Assembly (NCBI GenBank): GCA_026389415.1
Contig: JAPLHX010000047.1
Coordinates: 1-6,250 of the forward strand
From: Coprothermobacterota bacterium
GTDB lineage: Bacteria > Caldisericota > JANLFM01
DNA: 6,250 nucleotides
Direction of reading: 5' to 3'
Below are positions 1 to 5,957 of the stretch, one piece after another (within the stretch, counting starts at the first letter, position 1; the number at the start of each line of letters is the position of its first letter). The translations under genes and the position numbers were made by a program. The notes under the pieces are model-generated. The model worked only from the letters and a program-made list of their open reading frames with translations, was not told where the DNA came from and did no database searches.

Positions 1-1130
1 CCCAGGGTCTCGATGCCCAGAGAGAGCGGGGTCACGTCCACCAGCACCACATCCTTGATCTCGCCGCCGATCACACCGGCCTGGATGGCCGCGCCCATGG
101 CCACGCATTCCATCGGGTCGATGCCGCGCTCGGCCGGCTTGCTCATGAAGTCTTCGACGAACTTCTGCACGATCGGCATTCGCGTCGGACCGCCCACCAG
201 GATGATCTTGTCGATCTCGCTGGGGGTCAGCTTGGCGTCAGAGAGGGAGCGCTCGACGGAGGGGCGGCAGCGTTGCACGATGGGAGTGACCAGCGACTCC
301 AGCTTGGCGCGGGTGAGGGTCATGACCAAATGCTTGGGGCCGGAGGCGTCGGCGGTGATGAAGGGCAGGTTCAAGTCGGTAGAGTAGGTCGTGCTCAGCT
401 CAATCTTGGCTTTCTCGGCAGCCTCGCGGATCCGCGGCATCACCATGCGGTCGTTGCGCAGGTCGATCCCGGTGTCCTTCTTGAACTCGTCACAGATGTA
501 TTCGACCAGCAGGTTGTCCATGTCGGTGCCGCCCAGTTGGGTGTCGCCGGAGGTGGAGCGCACCTCGAAGACGCCTTGGCCGAAGTCCATAATAGTGACG
601 TCCAGGGTTCCCCCGCCGAAGTCGAAGACCATGATCTTCAGCTCTTTGTCCGCCTTGTTCAGCCCATAGGCGAAGGCGGCGGCGGTGGGCTCGTTGATCA
701 GGCGCACCACCTCCAGCCCGGCGATCTGCCCGGCGTCTTTGGTGGCCTGGCGCTGCGAGTCGTTGAAGTAAGCTGGGACCGAGATCACAGCCTTGTCAAC
801 CTTTTCCCCCAGGTATCCTTCGGCGTCCGCTTTCATCTTCTGTAGGATGAAGGAGGAGAGCTGCTGCGGCGTGTACTCTTTGCCGAAGATGGTGATCTTG
901 GTGTTGGTGCCCATCTTGCGCTTGATGGCCAAGACGGTGCCCTCCGGATTGAGGGTGGCTTGCCGGCGGGCCGGCTCGCCCACCAGGCGCTGGCCGTCCT
1001 TGGTAAAAGCCACCACCGAGGGAAAGAGATGGCTGCCTTCGGACGAGGGGATCACCTGCGGGCGGCCGTGGTCCAAATAGGCGACCTCCGAGTTGGTTGT
1101 TCCCAAATCGATTCCTAAAATAACTCCCAT
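1..1130 (-). CDS. dnaK: DnaK (Hsp70) molecular chaperone, N-terminal part; cut by window edge
   Basis: Cytoplasmic ATP-dependent chaperone that binds exposed hydrophobic peptides and works with DnaJ and GrpE. The 376 visible codons cover nearly the whole nucleotide-binding domain: phosphate-1 loop GIDLGTTNSEVAY (residues 6-18), Lys70, PAYFNDSQRQATKDAG (119-134), NEPTAAAFAYG (146-156), phosphate-2 VFDFGGGTLDVTI (168-180), SGDTQLGGTDMD (194-205), and the adenosine motif ILVGGPTRMP (310-319). The conserved interdomain linker region VVLVDVTPLSLGIETL (361-376) is the last part present, so the substrate-binding domain lies outside the window. The ATG at 1130-1128 follows the grpE stop by 2 nt and has a GGAGG Shine-Dalgarno at 1145-1141, 10 nt upstream, inside the grpE end. 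Between Lys70 and the PAYFND motif the protein is short, as in Firmicutes and archaeal DnaK, and lacks the E. coli-type insert. It is co-transcribed with grpE from the CIRCE-controlled promoter. Identification is secure. Confidence 0.98.
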   Translation of the reverse strand, partial: MGVILGIDLGTTNSEVAYLDHGRPQVIPSSEGSHLFPSVVAFTKDGQRLVGEPARRQATLNPEGTVLAIKRKMGTNTKITIFGKEYTPQQLSSFILQKMKADAEGYLGEKVDKAVISVPAYFNDSQRQATKDAGQIAGLEVVRLINEPTAAAFAYGLNKADKELKIMVFDFGGGTLDVTIMDFGQGVFEVRSTSGDTQLGGTDMDNLLVEYICDEFKKDTGIDLRNDRMVMPRIREAAEKAKIELSTTYSTDLNLPFITADASGPKHLVMTLTRAKLESLVTPIVQRCRPSVERSLSDAKLTPSEIDKIILVGGPTRMPIVQKFVEDFMSKPAERGIDPMECVAMGAAIQAGVIGGEIKDVVLVDVTPLSLGIETL

Positions 1131-1132
1131 TT

Positions 1133-1747
1133 CTATGGTTCCTCCGTTTCTATCTCTAGGTTTTTGTTCTTCGCCACACGCACGCGGGCGGGGCGGAGGA
1201 TCTTTCCTTTGTAAGTGTAGCCCTTGTTCAGGACATCGGTGACAGTACCCTCCGGGCAACGGTCCGTCATCTCGAAGCAATCGGCCTCCTGGCGATTGCA
1301 GTCGAAGGGCCGGCCGAGGCAGTCTATCTCTTCCACACCTTCCTGCTTCAGCAGGTTCTCGAATTGCTTGGCGATCAGGAAGACGCCTTGCTTGACCGGT
1401 GAATCGGGGGCCGATTCCATCGCTTGAAGGGCTCGCTGGAAGTTGTCGTAGACCTCCAGCAGGCGGGTCAGCAGCTCCTCGTTGGCCCGCTCTTTAAACT
1501 GGCGCGTCTCCCGCTCGAAGAAGGCCTGCTTGTTGAGGGCCGAGGAGACCTCCTGCTTTAGCTGCCCAATGACGCTGTCCAGTTGGCCATCTTTCTGATC
1601 CAACTGGTCCTTTAGGCGGCGGATCTGCTCGTCCTGTTCGGCGAGCCGCTCCTCCACTGTTTGCGTTTTCTCTTCCTTATTCTCTTCACGCCGAGGGTTC
1701 CCAGGCGTCGTTTCCTTGTGTCTCATCTCGTTGTCCAGTTCATTCAT
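1133..1747 (-). CDS. grpE: GrpE, nucleotide exchange factor of DnaK, with four evenly spaced cysteines
   Basis: Homodimeric cochaperone that releases ADP from DnaK. The 204 residues are within the usual GrpE range. Residues 1-30 are a charged variable tail, about 31-95 a long coiled-coil helix rich in E, Q, K and R, and about 96-135 the four-helix-bundle region with LLTRLLEVYDNFQRAL (92-107) and GVFLIAKQFENLLKQEGVEE (121-140). About 140-195 is the beta-wing with PEGTVTDVLNKGYTYKGKIL (165-184) and RPARVRVAK (185-193). The wing has cysteines at 143, 150, 157 and 164, and Cys150 replaces the proline usual in the FDPN motif. The start at 1747 is not certain. An in-frame TAA at 1756-1754 rules out anything further upstream, but the AAAGGGAG Shine-Dalgarno touches this ATG directly. 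Met8 (1726) is the alternative. It is the first gene after CIRCE, and the dnaK start lies 2 nt after its TAG. Confidence 0.96.
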   Translation of the reverse strand: MNELDNEMRHKETTPGNPRREENKEEKTQTVEERLAEQDEQIRRLKDQLDQKDGQLDSVIGQLKQEVSSALNKQAFFERETRQFKERANEELLTRLLEVYDNFQRALQAMESAPDSPVKQGVFLIAKQFENLLKQEGVEEIDCLGRPFDCNRQEADCFEMTDRCPEGTVTDVLNKGYTYKGKILRPARVRVAKNKNLEIETEEP

Positions 1748-1752
1748 CTCCC
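1748..1752 (-). promoter_or_regulatory. Shine-Dalgarno abutting the grpE start
   Basis: GGGAG (within AAAGGGAG) lies directly against the ATG at 1747 with no spacer, whereas 5-9 nt is usual. A second ATG 4 nt further on (1743) is out of frame and reaches a stop after six codons. The site therefore either works poorly or serves the internal in-frame Met8. An in-frame stop within the CIRCE arm excludes a longer protein. Confidence 0.5.
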
Positions 1753-1753
1753 T

Positions 1754-1780
1754 TTAGCACTCTCAATGCCAGAGTGCTAA
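1754..1780 (-). promoter_or_regulatory. CIRCE operator (HrcA binding site)
   Basis: The sequence TTAGCACTC - 9 nt - GAGTGCTAA is a perfect match to the consensus inverted repeat, with both 9-bp arms (1754-1762 and 1772-1780) intact. It lies just downstream of the predicted transcription start of grpE-dnaK and ends 6 nt before the grpE ATG. In known systems HrcA dimers bind here and repress chaperone genes until heat shock titrates the GroE-dependent repressor. The hrcA gene is not in the window. Confidence 0.97.
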
Positions 1781-1788
1781 CTGGCGGA

Positions 1789-1817
1789 AAGATAACATGG
1801 AGGCCTTCCCCTGTCAA
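1789..1817 (-). promoter_or_regulatory. Housekeeping-sigma promoter of grpE-dnaK
   Basis: On the minus strand a consensus -35 box TTGACA (1817-1812) is followed by a 17-nt spacer and a -10 box TATCTT (1794-1789, 4 of 6 consensus bases). The expected start point, near 1782, is immediately before the CIRCE element, the standard arrangement for HrcA-controlled vegetative promoters. No sigma-32-type heat-shock promoter was seen. Confidence 0.85.
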
Positions 1818-1840
1818 TAGCGAAGACGCCGTTCATCCCT

Positions 1841-1876
1841 AAGGAAAAGCAAGAGCGGCCGTCCGGCCGCTCTTGC
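1841..1876 (-). terminator. Rho-independent terminator of the pilin operon
   Basis: A perfect 12-bp stem (arms 1865-1876 and 1849-1860, GC-rich, sequence GCAAGAGCGGCC) with a 4-nt loop is followed on the minus strand by TTTTCCTT (1848-1841). It begins 30 nt after the stop of the PilX-like gene and ends 23 nt before the -35 box of grpE-dnaK, so it separates the two minus-strand units. No T-run follows on the plus strand, so it should act only on minus-strand transcripts. Confidence 0.92.
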
Positions 1877-1906
1877 GCTGAGGAGGGAGAAAAGATGAGA
1901 ATTTGG

Positions 1907-3043
1907 CTAAGGGGTGACAGCCACGGCAATCTCCTCCCAGGAGAGGAGGGAGAGGCTGGTATTGCTGGTCAGGAACCCGGGTGAGAGCCCTTGTTCATCA
2001 GTGAAGTCGTGGAAGCGGATGTCCACGTTGCCGTGGAAAGTAATGTCGCCTACAGCGGTGATCGCCCCGACCAGATTGGCGTTGCCGGTCCAGGTAACGT
2101 TGCCTCCGGCATACAGATATCCTTGGATCTGCTTGTTGCCGTGGAGAACCAAGGTGCCCCCAGAGATAATAGCAGTCCCCTCCATGCCAGAGATGTCAAC
2201 GCTGCCAGTCATTTTAATGCTGCCGGCCGAGACGATGGTTGCATTGCCGGTAAAATTGCCAGAGATGTCGATATCCCCCGTTGCGAAAATTACTCCGCTC
2301 AAGGTAGCAGTCCCGCTTAATTTCAAATCACCAATCACGTAGCGATTGCCTGGTTCTTGCGCCTTGCCCTGCCAATAAGGGATGTTGGGCGTGGTGATGG
2401 TATCGGTGGGGACCAAGCCGGCAGTGGTTTCTTCGCTTTTTTTGGGAATTTGGGCCGATCCGCCTTCTACGTAGCCCAGTCCAGGGGAGCCGACCACATC
2501 TAGATTTCCGTTAAAATCGATGGATGGTTTTTCCGCCAGGTTGGACTGTACGGTTGGCCCCATGGTCGCGTCGTCACTCAGGATGATGGTTTTACCGCCC
2601 CCGGTCATTTTGCCATCAGTGGTGATGGCCCGGTGCCAGAGTGACGAGGCGTTAAAGCCAGCGGCTGGGGCGAAGGCGGCGCGGATGGCCCGCTGGGCGG
2701 TCGGCGTTTGCACATCCGATCCATCGATGCGGCTTTGCGAGACCACAATGATGGTGTTTCCCATGCGTTCGAAGCTAACCGTCGTTTGACCGGAATCAAA
2801 GGTGAGAGTGGTCGAGGTGATGGAAAGGGCAGCGTCGGCGCGAAGTTTGGCGGCCGCCCAATCGATCCCGGCCTCGGCCAGGCTGAAGGCCTTCTGGCTG
2901 CGTTGGCTGGAGACGGATGTGGAGATCTCGGTGTGGGTGAGGACGATGGTCGCCCCGATGGCTACCACCGAGATGGCCAGTAAGAAGACCGTCGTGATCA
3001 AGGCCACGCCTCGCTGATCGTTCTGTCGCCGATGCCTGCGCAT
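1907..3043 (-). CDS. PilX-like minor pilin with C-terminal beta-solenoid repeats
   Basis: Probable envelope-anchored minor pilin. The N-terminus has a basic leader ending RG (11-12), a hydrophobic helix at about 13-37 beginning VALITTVFLLAI, and KAFSLAEAGIDWAAAK (51-66), the signature of the PilX N-terminal family. The cleavage site would be G12/V13. Mature position +5 is Thr rather than the Glu conserved in most pilins, as also happens in GspK/PilX-type subunits. Residues about 235-345 are glycine-rich with at least five repeats of a hydrophobic/small-GD-hydrophobic-x-GN pattern (central Gly at 256, 274, 296, 314, 332), which I read as a right-handed beta-solenoid. The ATG at 3043 has AAGGAG (3058-3053) 9 nt upstream. 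It starts 16 nt after the preceding prepilin gene and is the last gene before the terminator. Family assignment of the N-terminus is good. The ligand or role of the solenoid is unknown. Confidence 0.85.
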   Translation of the reverse strand: MRRHRRQNDQRGVALITTVFLLAISVVAIGATIVLTHTEISTSVSSQRSQKAFSLAEAGIDWAAAKLRADAALSITSTTLTFDSGQTTVSFERMGNTIIVVSQSRIDGSDVQTPTAQRAIRAAFAPAAGFNASSLWHRAITTDGKMTGGGKTIILSDDATMGPTVQSNLAEKPSIDFNGNLDVVGSPGLGYVEGGSAQIPKKSEETTAGLVPTDTITTPNIPYWQGKAQEPGNRYVIGDLKLSGTATLSGVIFATGDIDISGNFTGNATIVSAGSIKMTGSVDISGMEGTAIISGGTLVLHGNKQIQGYLYAGGNVTWTGNANLVGAITAVGDITFHGNVDIRFHDFTDEQGLSPGFLTSNTSLSLLSWEEIAVAVTP

Positions 3044-3059
3044 GCTGTTCTTCTCCTTC

Positions 3060-5159
3060 TTAGTAAGGTGTATAGCTTTTCACAAACTGTGGGGCGCTGG
3101 AAGTGACGAAAACCTTGCCATCCGGCGCTACCGCAATCGCTACCGGACCCTGAGAGCCAACGGGCGCTGCGTTCCACGATGCAAGAAGCGATCCGGCGCG
3201 ACTGTATTTTTCCACTTTATTATTAGCTTGGTTGGCCAAGTACAGATAGCCGGAAGAATCCGCGGCGATCCCCCAAGGTTTGGAGACAGCCCAAGAGGCC
3301 AGAACCTGGCCGCCGCAGTTGGTCTTGAAGACCTTTCCCAGGGAAAAGTCTGTGATGTAGAGGAACCCCCACGGATCCACTGCGATCCCCTGGGGGTCGG
3401 AGAGACCCGATACCAAGAAGGGAGATTGTACTTCCCCCAGGTAGTTGAACTTCAAAGCAGCAGCCGTGGCGCCGTTCTTGCCCACCACATAGACCGACCC
3501 ATCCCAGGAGACGGCGATCCCGGCCGGGTCGCTCATCCCGGCGTCCCATAAATGCAGTCGGGTTCCATCCGAAGTAAATTTCTTCACCTGGTCGTCCCCA
3601 CTGTCGGTGACATAGACGAAGCCGGCGGCATCCACCGCCACCGCCGTGGCCTGCGTCAGTTTACTGGGGCTCCCGGACCAGGCGCCCAGGAAGGAACCGT
3701 CAAGGTCGTATGTTTTGATTTGGAAGTCTGAGCCGGAGGGGTCGGCGATGTACACCGTCCCGGTGCGCGAGACGGCGATACCTCGGGGCGGAAGAGTGAA
3801 GGTGGAGGGGGTTGTACCAGATTCGCCCCAAGATGCCGTATAGGTGTAAGTGAGCGGGGTATTGGCTGGGATGGCCAGGGTCAGCGTACCGGTCTGGGCG
3901 AAGTTGGCATTGACGTCCGGCCAAGCTCGTCCTCCCACACCGAAGGGAGCCCACTGAACGGGGATTAAGGTCTGGAAGGCGCTGGTTCGCCCGATCACTT
4001 TGTCGACCACGTAGCCCGAGATGGAATACTCTGTTCCCGGCGGGTCAGAGGAAAAGGGGTTCAGGGGAAGAGGGGACCATGCCCATTGGCTAGCGCTGGA
4101 AGTGAAAATCATCGCCCAATAGTAGGGAGAAGGGGAGGAGGTGATCCAGGCGGGCGTCTCGCTGCTGGGAGCGACCCCCCAATATTGCGTAGGTGTGGTC
4201 GTCTTGTTCAGGGTCACGTAGGAGACGTAGACGTCGGAGGCGATCCCCCCCTGAACCGGATCCTGAACCTCAAGATAGGCTCCCTCGAGCGGTATCGTGG
4301 CGCCCACTTGACTGCTTGGGGAGAGAGAGAAGGCTGTGATTGAGGGGGATGTGCTATCCACCGCTAGCTTGATGTACGAGGTGCCTCCCTGCGGGGAGAG
4401 GGGCTGTTCGCACTGCACCCCGGCGTCGTTGAAGGCGGTGAACTGGATCTCCACCCATTGGCCATCTGGCCGATTGGGGGTCACCGGGAAGGTGTAATAG
4501 TAAGTATTACCAAGGAGGAGAGTGGAAGGCGCCTGGTATGTATGGTCAGGATCGGTATATAGCTGCCCCCCTGAACTGGAGATGGCGACCCAGTCGGTCC
4601 AGTCGGTCCAATTGTCATTGACATTCTCGCGGGTTCGAACATAGACATATTCCCGGTTGATGTTGTAGCCGTCGTCTCGCAAGTTCCCTTCAAGCACCGT
4701 TTGCACGCCCGAGCGGACAAAGGATTCACCGATCACCGGGAATTGGAAGGCTACTTGGGGACGATAGGTCTGAATCTCCGTCTCCAAGGAATAAGCGCCA
4801 CCTCCGGCACTCTGCGGGAGTTGGACCGATACAGTGACGTGTCGCAGGAAACGGATGATCTGGGGATTGGTGGGGGTGGAAGTCGTATCTGGTACGATCG
4901 TCGAGGTGACCGTGCGCTTATAGCCGTACTTTGGCTCGTCCTCGTAGAAAGACGGGATCACCAGGCTGCTTCGCATTTCCTCAATCTTCGACTGGGCGAA
5001 GGAGAGGGCTAGATTTCGTCCCTGGATCTTGCTGGAGAAGAAGAGCATCTGGCCGGCGATGGCCATCACCATGGTTGAGAGCAGAGAGAGGATGGCAAAG
5101 GCCACCATAACTTCCACTAGCGTGAAGCCTTTCTGGGATCGCCGGCGCCGGGCTCTCAT
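3060..5159 (-). CDS. Large PilV/GspI-like prepilin fused to an NHL beta-propeller
   Basis: At 699 residues it is about four times the size of a normal minor pilin. A short basic leader MRARRRRSQKG ends at the prepilin peptidase site G11/F12, followed by FTLVEVMVAFAILSLLSTMV (12-31) with Glu at +5. The segment LALSFAQSKIEEMRS (50-64) is typical of PilV/GspI-type subunits. Residues about 135-270 and 271-405 look like two beta-rich, Ig-like extracellular segments (the first ends VDSTSP, a common domain border). From about 451 to the end there are six blades of 35-46 residues with the NHL pattern, such as DPQGIAVDPWGFLYITD and KPWGIAADSSGYLYLAN, predicting a closed six-bladed propeller. The ATG overlaps the previous stop as ATGA, with GAGG (5171-5168) 8 nt upstream, so translation is probably coupled. 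Likely exposed at the pilus tip. Propeller ligand unknown. Confidence 0.9.
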   Translation of the reverse strand: MRARRRRSQKGFTLVEVMVAFAILSLLSTMVMAIAGQMLFFSSKIQGRNLALSFAQSKIEEMRSSLVIPSFYEDEPKYGYKRTVTSTIVPDTTSTPTNPQIIRFLRHVTVSVQLPQSAGGGAYSLETEIQTYRPQVAFQFPVIGESFVRSGVQTVLEGNLRDDGYNINREYVYVRTRENVNDNWTDWTDWVAISSSGGQLYTDPDHTYQAPSTLLLGNTYYYTFPVTPNRPDGQWVEIQFTAFNDAGVQCEQPLSPQGGTSYIKLAVDSTSPSITAFSLSPSSQVGATIPLEGAYLEVQDPVQGGIASDVYVSYVTLNKTTTPTQYWGVAPSSETPAWITSSPSPYYWAMIFTSSASQWAWSPLPLNPFSSDPPGTEYSISGYVVDKVIGRTSAFQTLIPVQWAPFGVGGRAWPDVNANFAQTGTLTLAIPANTPLTYTYTASWGESGTTPSTFTLPPRGIAVSRTGTVYIADPSGSDFQIKTYDLDGSFLGAWSGSPSKLTQATAVAVDAAGFVYVTDSGDDQVKKFTSDGTRLHLWDAGMSDPAGIAVSWDGSVYVVGKNGATAAALKFNYLGEVQSPFLVSGLSDPQGIAVDPWGFLYITDFSLGKVFKTNCGGQVLASWAVSKPWGIAADSSGYLYLANQANNKVEKYSRAGSLLASWNAAPVGSQGPVAIAVAPDGKVFVTSSAPQFVKSYTPY

Positions 5160-5818
5160 TTGTAGCGCCTCAGGTTGACCGTAAAGGAGCTGGAGTAAGT
5201 TGGGGTATAAGTGAAGTTGTTACTTTCTTTCGAGGTTAGTTCTACCCGAACTTCCAGCGAGAACGAGTTGGATTGAACGATAGTGAAGGAGCAGGCGACG
5301 AGATTGTTCTTCGACAGTACGTTTTTCACCCCTGCCAGCGATCGGTATAGTATCTTCTCGGTGGCATTGTCTTCGTAGTAGGTGCTGCTGGGGGTAATCG
5401 GGCCGGTCGTACTGAAGGAGAGGCGTTGTATTGATGCACTCGGCGTACTTACGCTTGCGGTCTGGCAGACTCGAAGATCGACCTGAATCCGGTTTTGGAT
5501 GGCCAGCAATTGATCTTCTTGGGAGACTGCGGCGTCGGCCCTTTGATAGGTTCCCAAGGCCTGTTTCATCAGCAATTGCCCAAACATCAGAACCAGAGCC
5601 AGCAGCGCAATGGCAATGATCACTTCCACCAAGGTGAAGCCAGCAGTGGGACGAGCCAGGAAAGGCGAGTGGTTTTTTAACGAGGAACGCTTCCTCAGGC
5701 AGAATTGCAGATGGTCTTCAACACACACCGGAAGGATTACCCCTTTCGGCTTTTTAACGCTCGTGCACCTGCTGCTTGTTTTCACCGCTTGCTCCGCTTC
5801 GTCCGTGTTACCGGACAT
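5156..5818 (-). CDS. PilW/GspJ-like prepilin, first gene of the operon; start uncertain
   Basis: The prepilin motif GFTLVEVIIAIALLALVLMF lies at residues 60-79, giving cleavage G60/F61 and Glu at +5, followed by a hydrophobic assembly helix to about residue 83. The segment QLLAIQNRIQVDLRV (103-117) resembles the conserved helix of PilW/GspJ proteins. The remaining 100 residues are Ser/Thr-rich and beta-prone. From the ATG at 5818 the leader would be 60 residues, much longer than usual prepilin leaders (about 6-30), and its Shine-Dalgarno (AGAAG, no spacer) is poor. An in-frame GTG at 5728-5726 (Val31) would give a 30-residue leader, and residues 41-60 supply the basic stretch. Only the start is in doubt. 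Its stop overlaps the next ATG by 4 nt. Mature length is about 160 residues, normal for the family. Confidence 0.87.
   Translation of the reverse strand: MSGNTDEAEQAVKTSSRCTSVKKPKGVILPVCVEDHLQFCLRKRSSLKNHSPFLARPTAGFTLVEVIIAIALLALVLMFGQLLMKQALGTYQRADAAVSQEDQLLAIQNRIQVDLRVCQTASVSTPSASIQRLSFSTTGPITPSSTYYEDNATEKILYRSLAGVKNVLSKNNLVACSFTIVQSNSFSLEVRVELTSKESNNFTYTPTYSSSFTVNLRRYK
5726..5749 (-). promoter_or_regulatory. Hairpin next to the candidate GTG start of the first prepilin gene
   Basis: On the minus strand CCGAAAGG (5749-5742) and CCTTCCGG (5735-5728) pair over 8 positions with one mismatch and enclose GGTAAT. The left arm and loop contain the AAAGGGG that would act as Shine-Dalgarno for the GTG at 5728-5726, and the right arm touches that codon. 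If the GTG is used, this stem could limit initiation. If the upstream ATG is used it is only coding sequence. Confidence 0.25.
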
Positions 5819-5901
5819 CTTCTTTTGTGCTATTCAGTTACTACTACCATCACTCTTTCGAAATAGGCACCCACGCCGCCTTCATATATTTTTCCACGCT
5901 G

Positions 5902-5910
5902 ATTGTACCA
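5902..5910 (-). promoter_or_regulatory. Possible extended -10 promoter of the pilin operon
   Basis: On the minus strand TGGTACAAT matches the extended -10 form TGnTATAAT with a single hexamer mismatch. The region 17 nt upstream gives ATAAAT, a poor -35, which is tolerated by extended -10 promoters. Transcription would begin near 5895, leaving about 77 nt to the ATG at 5818 or about 167 nt to the GTG at 5728. No other promoter-like sequence was found upstream of the operon. Confidence 0.45.
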
Positions 5911-5957
5911 TAAGTCAAGAGGAAATTTATGAAAAGACCGAAAGAAAATGTTCTGGA

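Noticed and set aside
273..845. Long plus-strand open frame (190 codons) and shorter ones across dnaK
   Set aside because: They are antisense to well-conserved dnaK codons. Open antisense frames over dnaK are a known coding-bias artefact, and these products show no recognisable family features.
1849..1876. Bidirectional terminator
   Set aside because: No T-run follows the hairpin on the plus strand, and there is no plus-strand gene to terminate.
1914..2342. Plus-strand open frames across the PilX-like and NHL-prepilin genes
   Set aside because: They overlap genes with clear family signatures, lack plausible ribosome sites, and give low-complexity shadow translations.
5835..5895. Cyclic di-GMP-I (GEMM) riboswitch upstream of the pilin operon, suggested by TTCGAAAGAGTG on the minus strand
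   Set aside because: The flanking conserved blocks GGGCAAACC and GGACGCAAAGCC are absent. Only the short P1b-like loop sequence matches.
5913..5918. TTGACT as the -35 box of the pilin promoter
   Set aside because: It is only 5 nt from the TACAAT -10 box, and no -10-like hexamer lies 16-18 nt downstream of it.
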